Shown here: in pieces, positions 7,363-12,499 of the stretch | Layout: every line of letters starts with the position of its first letter | How positions within the stretch are numbered: position 1 is the stretch's first letter | Assembly: GCA_001797845.1 (NCBI GenBank) | Contig: MGQN01000035.1 | Coordinates: 9,814 to 22,312 of the forward strand | DNA length: 12,499 nucleotides | Origin: Deltaproteobacteria bacterium RBG_16_44_11 | Lineage (GTDB): Bacteria; Desulfobacterota; Syntrophia; Syntrophales; Smithellaceae | Reading direction: 5' to 3' | The notes under the pieces: generated by a model | Database searches by the model: none | Told to the model about the DNA's origin: nothing | The model's input: the letters and a program-made list of their open reading frames with translations, nothing else | Made by a program: the position numbers and the translations under genes

Positions 7363-7611
7363 ATGCCGATTTACGAATATCAATGCGATAAGTGCAAAAA
7401 GCAATTTGAAGTTCTCACCATGAGCATGAGCGAAAAACCTAATGCCGTGTGTCCGAAATGCAAATCTAAAAAGACCAGAAAATTGATGTCCAAAGTTGGG
7501 AAAGGCAAATATGGCTCGCTCGGTTCGGGCGGTTCCGGCAACGCCAGTTCCTCCAGCAGTTCCGGTTGTTCGTCATGTTCCTCATCTAATTGTTCTTCCT
7601 GCGGACACTAA
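7363..7611 (+). CDS. FmdB-family zinc ribbon protein
   Basis: An 82-residue protein with the FmdB-type N-terminal zinc ribbon. It begins MPIYEYQCDKC and carries CxxC pairs at Cys8/Cys11 and Cys30/Cys33, which would bind one zinc. FmdB was named as a putative regulator of formamidase/amidase genes, but the role of most family members is unproven. After a basic link (KVGKGKYG) the tail is Gly/Ser-rich and ends GCSSCSSSNCSSCGH, with four Cys and a His in the last 15 residues. Many FmdB proteins of anaerobes have such tails, which could bind a second metal. The ribosome site is weak (GAGAAGTGA). It has its own promoter and is not tightly linked to its neighbours. Confidence 0.87.
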   Translation: MPIYEYQCDKCKKQFEVLTMSMSEKPNAVCPKCKSKKTRKLMSKVGKGKYGSLGSGGSGNASSSSSSGCSSCSSSNCSSCGH

Positions 7612-7682
7612 GTTTATTAAAATCAACGATAGACGTCTTTTCTATTATTATGATATGAATAAATAAAAAAAGGAGGATGCTT

Positions 7683-8084
7683 ATGAAAAAGATCATTTTG
7701 CTTCTTTCCGCTGTAATTTTTGTAATCGCTGTTCTGGCTTGTGCTGCCGAGGTAGCAAAGGAGGCAGCAAAGACGGAACTTCGCCCTGCCCAGAAGCTAA
7801 TGCAGGCTCGCGCAATGTTGTTAACTACCCTTAACAAAAACCTGGGAGCCGGCAATTTTGAAGCAGTTGGTAAGAATGCTGCTGATCTGGCAGCAGAAAC
7901 GAAGAAAACCGGTGAGAAACTTACCAATCCTCTTGCCAAAGACATAACGCTGGCCATTTCAATGCTGGCCAAAGACACCTCCAGTGCCGCTGACAAAAAG
8001 TTTGCTGGCATTGTAAAAGTAAAACTGGGTGCGATTAAGGCTAAATGTGATGAGTGCCACGCTAAAATCAGAGACAAGAAGTAG
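7683..8084 (+). CDS. class II (c'/c556-like) cytochrome c, exported
   Basis: A 133-residue exported protein with a signal peptide (KKIILLLSAVIFVIAVLACAA) and one heme c motif, CDECH at residues 122-126, only seven residues from the C terminus. A single CxxCH at the end of a mostly helical chain is the layout of class II cytochromes c (c' and c556), which are four-helix bundles. The helices appear as PAQKLMQARAMLLTTLNKNL, NFEAVGKNAADLAAETKK, KDITLAISMLAKDTSSAADK and FAGIVKVKLGAIKAKC. Cys20 in VLAC might be lipidated, but the lipobox is imperfect, so a free periplasmic protein is equally possible. Roles could be electron transfer or gas-ligand binding. The sixth-ligand residue cannot be assigned by eye. 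ATG 7683 is chosen because AGGAGG (7671-7676) is 6 bases upstream; the in-frame ATG at 7677 abuts that site. Confidence 0.78.
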   Translation: MKKIILLLSAVIFVIAVLACAAEVAKEAAKTELRPAQKLMQARAMLLTTLNKNLGAGNFEAVGKNAADLAAETKKTGEKLTNPLAKDITLAISMLAKDTSSAADKKFAGIVKVKLGAIKAKCDECHAKIRDKK

Positions 8085-8147
8085 TAGTACGGCTGAATCA
8101 AGAAATAACAGGGGAAGTTGAATTTATAAATAATTCCCTATCTATGC

Positions 8148-8212
8148 CTGCCTTCCGGTGGTTGGCAAAGTAGAGAGTTCTGCCTTACGGTCGAAGTAAC
8201 AAAGCAGCATCC
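8148..8212 (+). repeat. imperfect 32-33-base tandem repeat
   Basis: CTGCCTTCCGGTGG (8148-8161) recurs as CTGCCTTACGGTCG (8180-8193) with 12 of 14 bases identical and a 32-base period. Each copy is followed at similar distance by CAAAG (8166-8170 and 8200-8204). The second copy is flanked by CTGC and GCAG, which could pair. This is a small duplication or a pair of similar RNA hairpins; the evidence is by eye only. Confidence 0.35.
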
Positions 8213-8292
8213 CCAACACCCTTTGTAAAACCGCTTTCAACGGCCGTGCCATTTGGCTTTCCCGGGGATTCTTGTTTGGATTCATCTGTATT

Positions 8293-8307
8293 TGATAATC
8301 ATTAACG
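8293..8307 (+). promoter_or_regulatory. Fur-box-like site
   Basis: TGATAAT-C-ATTAACG matches the 7-1-7 Fur model (TGATAATnATTATCA) at 12 of 14 arm positions and overlaps a further GATAAT at 8307-8312. It lies about 50 bases upstream of the GTG start of the membrane protein gene. AT-rich sequence can produce such matches by chance, so iron control is only a suggestion. Confidence 0.3.
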
Positions 8308-8354
8308 ATAATGTGGCTAAGGCAGCCTAAAGCTTAAACGGGAGGCCCGAGATA

Positions 8355-9203
8355 GTGCAAGCTTTTCTTGATATGCGCACCCTGATTTTTACATCCGGCG
8401 TCACATCGATGTTTCTGTTTGTCTGCATGGTCTATGCTCGGCAGAAGCAAAAAACATATGATGGCTTTCTTTATTGGATATTTGCGTCTTTGACCAATGC
8501 CACAGGCATGATTCTGCTCTCTCAAAGAGATATTTGGCCGGACTTTCTCACGGTCGTGATTGCCAATGCATGCCTTATTTTATCGATGATGCTGGTCAAC
8601 ATTGGCCTTAACTACTTTACCGGATTACAACCCCGCAATAAGTTATATCTGCTATCTTTGCTTGTATTTCTGATGGTCTTTGTGTATTTTACCTATGCAC
8701 TGCCAAATTTAACTTTCCGCATTGTTGTCTTTTCCGGATTTCAATCAACGCTATACGTCATTGCCGCAATTCTCATTTACCGGGACCTTCCGCGAATATT
8801 GCCGCAAAAAAATTATATCTTATTCCGGTTTTTCATTTTTTGCGCAATATGGCCGGTCTTGCGAATAATTTCTTCTTTTGTTATCAGTGAAAACCCCGTA
8901 GATTTGATTAAGGCCGGTTTTTTCCATCAGCTTACTGTTTTAGTTAGTATTGCAGCATTTATGATTATGTATATAGGATTGATCGTTATCAACGCGCAAA
9001 GAGTTGAACAAGAAATGATTGATGCAAAAAACGATATAAAAACCATCGCCGGCCTTATTCCTATTTGCGCCAACTGCAAAAAAATAAGGGATGGTAAAGG
9101 CTCCTGGAATAAGTTGGAGACATATCTGAGCAAACATAACGATATTGAGTTCAGTCATGGGATATGTCCGGAGTGTATGCAAAAGTCGTATCCGGTTAAA
9201 TAA
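8355..9203 (+). CDS. seven-helix membrane protein with C-terminal double-CxxC module
   Basis: A 282-residue protein. The N-terminal ~215 residues form about seven hydrophobic helices, near residues 8-26, 38-55, 63-86, 96-117, 121-146, 155-177 and 190-214. This is like the membrane sensor halves of some GGDEF or kinase proteins. A short charged helix (AQRVEQEMIDAKNDIKT) leads into PICANCKKIRDGKGSWNK...FSHGICPEC, with CxxC pairs Cys238/Cys241 and Cys271/Cys274 plus His268. From memory this module ends many PAS histidine kinases and response regulators of Desulfobacterota, where it is unnamed and probably binds a metal. Here it replaces the output domain: no kinase, GGDEF or HTH is present. The start is GTG 8355 with GGGAGG 9 bases upstream; the ATG at 8373 is 27 bases from it. 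It is probably a signal protein or an accessory of a sensor, with function unknown. Confidence 0.72.
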   Translation: MQAFLDMRTLIFTSGVTSMFLFVCMVYARQKQKTYDGFLYWIFASLTNATGMILLSQRDIWPDFLTVVIANACLILSMMLVNIGLNYFTGLQPRNKLYLLSLLVFLMVFVYFTYALPNLTFRIVVFSGFQSTLYVIAAILIYRDLPRILPQKNYILFRFFIFCAIWPVLRIISSFVISENPVDLIKAGFFHQLTVLVSIAAFMIMYIGLIVINAQRVEQEMIDAKNDIKTIAGLIPICANCKKIRDGKGSWNKLETYLSKHNDIEFSHGICPECMQKSYPVK

Positions 9204-9270
9204 CCAATAAAAACAATGCTTATGGACATGGAGGAGAGTTTGCCTCTATGCGAGCCTCCAAAAAACAACT

Positions 9271-9417
9271 CCAGACGTATTGAGTGATTACGGTATAAAA
9301 AGCGATTGTATTCCCCGGATACTCACAAAGCTCAAAGAGCATGGCATGGTCAACCTTGGCGAGCGAAAAGATGTAACTTTAGAAATGATGCGCAAGATTT
9401 TGGAAAATTGTTTGTAG
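9271..9417 (+). pseudogene. C-terminal remnant of a YqhD-type alcohol dehydrogenase
   Basis: The frame ending at the TAG 9415-9417 reads LSDYGIKSD, IPRILTKLKEHGMVNLGE and then RKDVTLEMMRKILENCL. It lines up with the last ~46 residues of E. coli YqhD as I recall it (LSDYGLDGSSIPALLKKLEEHG, LGENHDITLDVSRRIYEAAR). YqhD is a ~387-residue NADPH-dependent aldehyde reductase of the iron-type family. The start, cofactor domain and metal site are all missing. Upstream in the same frame, similarity fades before about 9271, and the preceding gene ends at 9203, so the break lies in roughly 9204-9271. There is no start codon or ribosome site for an independent peptide. It is a gene scar and differs from the intact dehydrogenase at 6097, which belongs to another subgroup. 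Confidence 0.72.
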
Positions 9418-9512
9418 TTTTTCGCTCGATGTATTTCTGTCAAGATGTTTTGTGATCGCCTGAAACGCAACACTTTTTTAATGTTTATGCATCATGTTTA
9501 AGCCGGTTTTTA

Positions 9513-9542
9513 TTGACAACATCGTTTTAATTGCGCTAGACT
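9513..9542 (+). promoter_or_regulatory. candidate sigma70-type promoter for the P-type ATPase
   Basis: A perfect TTGACA at 9513-9518 is followed after 18 bases by TAGACT at 9537-9542, a 4/6 match to TATAAT. The predicted leader would be about 105 bases and would contain the hairpin at 9610-9627. Confidence 0.4.
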
Positions 9543-9609
9543 TACGTCAATTGTTAATGTCTTTTTATAAATCATGGAAAACAATTAAAATTTATTTTTC
9601 TTTATAACT

Positions 9610-9627
9610 GCCCCACAGCGAAGGGGC
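9610..9627 (+). other. small hairpin in the ATPase leader
   Basis: GCCCC (9610-9614) and GGGGC (9623-9627) form a 5-bp all-GC stem around an 8-base loop, 16 bases before the ribosome site GGGAGG. Without a following T-run it is not a standard terminator. It may stabilise the leader or tune translation; a longer C-rich pairing with the GGGAGG is also possible. Confidence 0.35.
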
Positions 9628-9655
9628 TTATAGCGCGACAACCGGGAGGTTATTT

Positions 9656-12364
9656 ATGGAATCGATTGTATGCAAACACTGGCACCACTGTCCGTCTGAA
9701 GAAGTTACCACGTTACTGGATACGGATCAAAACAAAGGCTTGTCTCATTTTGGAGCCAAACACCGCCTTGAGCGTTATGGCCTAAATATGGTTACGGCAA
9801 AGAAACAGAAAGGGCTTCTGCAACGCTTTTTGCTTCAGTTCCATCAACCGCTGGTTTATATATTACTTGTTGCCGGTTTTGTCACGTTGCTTCTGCAGGA
9901 GTATGTAGATTCATCCGTTATTTTCGGAGTTGTAATCGTAAATGCCATTATCGGTTTTATTCAGGAAGCGAAGGCCGAACGCGCCATCGAATCACTCAAA
10001 AAAATGATGGTCACTCAGGCTACGGTTCTGCGCGACGGCAAGTGGCTTTCCGTCGATTCGGTCAATCTGGTGGTCGGGGATATTATTCAGTTGCAGTCCG
10101 GCGATAAGGTACCCGCTGATGTCCGCCTGCTGCGTTCCCGTGATTTGCAGGTAGATGAATCCGCGCTGACGGGGGAATCTGTGCCGGTAATCAAAAAAGA
10201 AGAAGTTCTTGATCCGGAAACAATATTGGCCGACCGCAGAAATATGGCCTACGCCGGCACTATGGTTACTTACGGGCAGGCGCGAGCTGTTGTTGTGGCT
10301 ACGGGCGATGGAACCGAGACCGGCCGTATTTCTGAACTGATCGCCTCTGCGGTTGATCTTTCGACGCCTTTAACCAAGAAAATTGCCGCGTTCAGCAAAG
10401 TCCTGCTTATCGCGATTCTTGCTCTTGCCGCGTTGACGTTTGCCGTCGGTTTGTGGCGCGGTGAAAACGTCGTATATATGTTTATGGCCGCTGTCGCTTT
10501 GGCTGTCGGCGCTATTCCCGAAGGCCTGCCTGCCGCCGTAACCATCACCCTGGCCATCGGTGTGAACAGGATGGCGAAGAAAAAGGCAATCATTCGCAAA
10601 TTACCCGCTGTGGAAACTCTGGGGAGCACCACAGTCATCTGTTCGGATAAAACCGGTACGTTAACGGAAAATCAGATGACGGTTAAAAAAATTTTTGCGG
10701 GTAACGGCTTCTATGATGTTGAAGGAAACGGCTACGCGCCGGATGGCCAACTGCTTTACGAAGGAAAGCCTCTCGCCGGATCTATGCCTTTGGCGCTCCA
10801 ACAAACTTTAATGGCCGGATTGCTTTGCAATGATTCCCGCCTGATGCACGAGGAAAATATCTGGCGCATAGAAGGAGATCCCACAGAAGGAGCGCTTATT
10901 ACTGTTGCGGGCAAGGCAGGTCTAATTTCCGAAAAAGCAAAGGAGGCAATGCCTCGTCTTGATGAAATACCGTTTGAATCGGAACGCCAATTTATGGCTA
11001 CCCTTCACGATACCAGGTCTGAAGACAAAAAGATAATTTATATTAAAGGCGCGGTGGAAAAAATATTGGAAGCCTGTGCTGAAAGTCTTGGTAATGATGG
11101 CAAGAATACTACTCTCAATAAAGATAATTTGCATGCCAGGGTGGATTTAATGGCACGCGGAGGCCTGCGCGTGCTTGCTCTGGCGCGAAAAATCAGCCAC
11201 AAGGAAACGATTGACGTAGAAGATTGCCTTACAGGCCTTACTTTTCTGGGGCTTCAGGGCATGATTGATCCGCCCAGGGCGGAAGCTATTGCGGCTGTTC
11301 GCACCTGCCATGGAGCAGGTATTATGGTCAAGATGATTACCGGTGATCATGCGGTAACCGCCACCGAAATCGCCCGGCAACTAAATATCGGGCAGGAAAA
11401 GGGCAAAGCTCCGATAACAGTTACGGGGAAACAACTGGAAAAGTTAACCGATAAAGAATTAATTGAGATAGTAGAAGGAACTTCCGTTTTTGCCCGTGTA
11501 GCGCCGGAACAAAAACTGCGTCTGGTGGAAGCGCTGCAGGCGCGCAATCACGTGGTGGCGATGACCGGCGACGGCGTCAATGACGCACCCGCGTTAAAGC
11601 AAGCTGATATTGGAATTGCGATGGGTATTACCGGTACGGATGTTTCCAAGGAAGCGGCGGACATGATTCTAACCGACGATAATTTTGCCAGCATTACTTC
11701 CGCCGTGGAAGAGGGGCGCCGGATTTTCGATAATCTGGTGAAATTTATTACATGGACACTGCCTACAAACGGCGGCGAAGGCTTGGTTATTCTGGCCGCG
11801 ATTATGACCGGTGTTACCCTGCCTATTTTGCCTGTGCAGATTCTATGGATCAATATGACTACGGCCGTACTTCTTGGTTTAATGCTGGCTTTTGAGCCGG
11901 GAGAACCAGATACCATGCACTATCCGCCGCGAAATCCCTCCAGTCCTATTCTTACCGGAATTCTCGTAACAAGAATACTGTTGGTAACTTTACTGATGCT
12001 GGGGGCAGTTTTTTCCATTTTTGTCTGGCAAAAATATCAGGGATATCCGCTGGCGGAAGCGCGCACCGTGGCGGTAAATCTTTTTGTGATGATTGAGCTC
12101 ACTTATCTGTTTAATTGCCGGTCGTTGACCAAATCGATGTTCAAGATAGGTATCTTGTCCAATCCGTGGGTTTTATTCGGCAGCGCCACGATGATTATTT
12201 TACAGCTGTTTTACACTTACTCTCCGGTGATGAACAGGATTTTCCAGAGCGAGCCGATTTCAGGCAAGGATTGGTTGATGATTATTGCTATATCACTTGC
12301 GGTTTATAGTATTATCGGCATGGAAAAATGGCTGAGACTGCATGTCTTCAAAAGAGCACGCTGA
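9656..12364 (+). CDS. P2-type cation-transporting ATPase (PMR1/SERCA-like)
   Basis: A full-length 902-residue P-type ATPase that would pump a cation, probably Ca2+, across the inner membrane at the expense of ATP. The N-terminal cation-ATPase domain (residues 1-60) is followed by the actuator motif TGES (172-175), PEGLP in M4 (288-292, Glu289), the phosphorylation site DKTGT (Asp331), the nucleotide-binding KGA (Lys464) and the hinge MTGDGVNDAP (636-645). In M5, Asn705 and Glu708 match SERCA Asn768 and Glu771. In M6 the sequence is WINMTTA: Asn733 and Thr736 match Asn796 and Thr799, but Ala737 sits where SERCA has the calcium ligand Asp800. The WINMTTA form with FEPGEPD and PPRNPSSPI is, from memory, shared by a bacterial subgroup that includes mycobacterial CtpF-like pumps. 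The ion is therefore uncertain; Ca2+, Mn2+ or Na+ are candidates. The ribosome site is strong and no partner gene is adjacent. Confidence 0.9.
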   Translation: MESIVCKHWHHCPSEEVTTLLDTDQNKGLSHFGAKHRLERYGLNMVTAKKQKGLLQRFLLQFHQPLVYILLVAGFVTLLLQEYVDSSVIFGVVIVNAIIGFIQEAKAERAIESLKKMMVTQATVLRDGKWLSVDSVNLVVGDIIQLQSGDKVPADVRLLRSRDLQVDESALTGESVPVIKKEEVLDPETILADRRNMAYAGTMVTYGQARAVVVATGDGTETGRISELIASAVDLSTPLTKKIAAFSKVLLIAILALAALTFAVGLWRGENVVYMFMAAVALAVGAIPEGLPAAVTITLAIGVNRMAKKKAIIRKLPAVETLGSTTVICSDKTGTLTENQMTVKKIFAGNGFYDVEGNGYAPDGQLLYEGKPLAGSMPLALQQTLMAGLLCNDSRLMHEENIWRIEGDPTEGALITVAGKAGLISEKAKEAMPRLDEIPFESERQFMATLHDTRSEDKKIIYIKGAVEKILEACAESLGNDGKNTTLNKDNLHARVDLMARGGLRVLALARKISHKETIDVEDCLTGLTFLGLQGMIDPPRAEAIAAVRTCHGAGIMVKMITGDHAVTATEIARQLNIGQEKGKAPITVTGKQLEKLTDKELIEIVEGTSVFARVAPEQKLRLVEALQARNHVVAMTGDGVNDAPALKQADIGIAMGITGTDVSKEAADMILTDDNFASITSAVEEGRRIFDNLVKFITWTLPTNGGEGLVILAAIMTGVTLPILPVQILWINMTTAVLLGLMLAFEPGEPDTMHYPPRNPSSPILTGILVTRILLVTLLMLGAVFSIFVWQKYQGYPLAEARTVAVNLFVMIELTYLFNCRSLTKSMFKIGILSNPWVLFGSATMIILQLFYTYSPVMNRIFQSEPISGKDWLMIIAISLAVYSIIGMEKWLRLHVFKRAR

Positions 12365-12499
12365 TGAGAATTTATCGAAAACAACGGTGATAATTTTGTT
12401 TAATGAAGAGTAAGGGCCAGCTGTAGTTTCAACTTTTGGAGAGTTAGCCTGGCCGATAAAACCGGTCTTTATTTAAAAGTAGTAGCCTATCCGGAGTTC

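Larger units (their letters stand above)
8085..8354. other. 270-base non-coding stretch before the 7TM gene
   Basis: No coding frame is supported here. The stretch contains a GGGAA/TTCCC inverted repeat around 8112-8138, an imperfect tandem repeat at 8148-8212, GC-rich short inverted elements around 8208-8250, a Fur-box-like site at 8293-8307, and the ribosome site GGGAGG at 8340-8345. It could be a long leader of the membrane protein gene. I could not match it to any riboswitch consensus I know. Confidence 0.4.
9418..9655. other. intergenic leader region upstream of the P-type ATPase
   Basis: Together with the YqhD scar this fills the 452-base gap between the membrane protein gene and the ATPase. 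It is AT-rich and shows no coding frame I can support. It holds a candidate promoter (9513-9542), a small GC-rich hairpin (9610-9627) and the ATPase ribosome site GGGAGG at 9644-9649, 6 bases before the ATG. Bases 9204-9270 show nothing recognisable. Confidence 0.5.

Noticed and set aside
7631..7638. AGACGTCT perfect 8-bp palindrome upstream of the cytochrome gene
   Set aside because: It is too short to distinguish from chance and matches no operator I know.
8148..8345. Possible c-di-GMP (GEMM) or other known riboswitch upstream of the membrane protein gene
   Set aside because: GCAAAG/CAAAGC strings are present, but the order of conserved GEMM elements and the tetraloop/receptor could not be matched, nor could any other class I know.
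3971..9619. The 9-base string CCCCACAGC occurring both at 3971-3979 and 9611-9619 in GC-rich inverted contexts
   Set aside because: The shared length is small and the flanks differ; it is probably coincidence and not a dispersed repeat.
12400..12499. Start of another gene at the right edge (open frame reading LADKTGLYLKVVAYPEF at the end)
   Set aside because: The frame is open to the window end, but I see no ATG, GTG or TTG start in it. A CTG after GGAG is possible but unsupported.

Overview
This window looks like a chromosomal segment from a mid-GC, Gram-negative, probably anaerobic bacterium. My best guess is a Desulfobacterota member of the Syntrophales/Smithella type. This rests on protein content recalled from family knowledge: a membrane protein ending in the CANCKKIRD...GICPEC module that is frequent in sensor proteins of that group, a class II cytochrome c, an FmdB zinc ribbon, and a UPF0200 kinase-like protein best known from archaea. 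No database search was possible, so the taxonomy is an inference.

All intact genes read on the + strand. The only minus-strand gene is a broken regulator. From left to right: (1) a UPF0200/adenylate-kinase-like P-loop protein (120-644); (2) a patatin-like phospholipase with a lipoprotein signal (773-2569); (3) the remnant of an HxlR-type regulator (minus strand, 2600-2833), divergent from a secreted alpha/beta hydrolase (2945-3967); (4) an exported Lys/Ala/Glu-rich helical protein of unknown function (4102-4728); (5) a short-chain dehydrogenase (4820-5677) followed by a probable terminator; (6) a promoter and a two-gene operon in which an LsrG-like ABM protein (5795-6109) overlaps an iron-type alcohol dehydrogenase (6097-7272) by 13 bases; (7) an FmdB zinc-ribbon protein (7363-7611) with a good sigma70-type promoter; (8) a small exported class II (c'/c556-like) cytochrome (7683-8084); (9) a 270-base non-coding stretch with an imperfect tandem repeat and a Fur-box-like site, then a seven-helix membrane protein with a C-terminal double-CxxC module (8355-9203); (10) a 452-base gap holding the C-terminal fragment of a YqhD-type alcohol dehydrogenase, a promoter and a leader hairpin; (11) a full-length P2-type cation ATPase of the PMR1/SERCA-like branch (9656-12364).

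Most genes have their own ribosome binding site and are separated by 50-130 bases, so the region is a set of small units and not one pathway. The only clearly coupled pair is the LsrG-like protein and the dehydrogenase, which probably act on the same small carbonyl or hydroxyketone metabolite. Two gene remnants (the HxlR regulator and the YqhD tail) show that this is accessory chromosome under turnover. I found no CRISPR array, tRNA, rRNA, transposase or phage gene, and no convincing new multi-gene system. The best leads are the LsrG-like/Fe-ADH pair, the membrane protein with the double-CxxC tail, and the YqhD scar.
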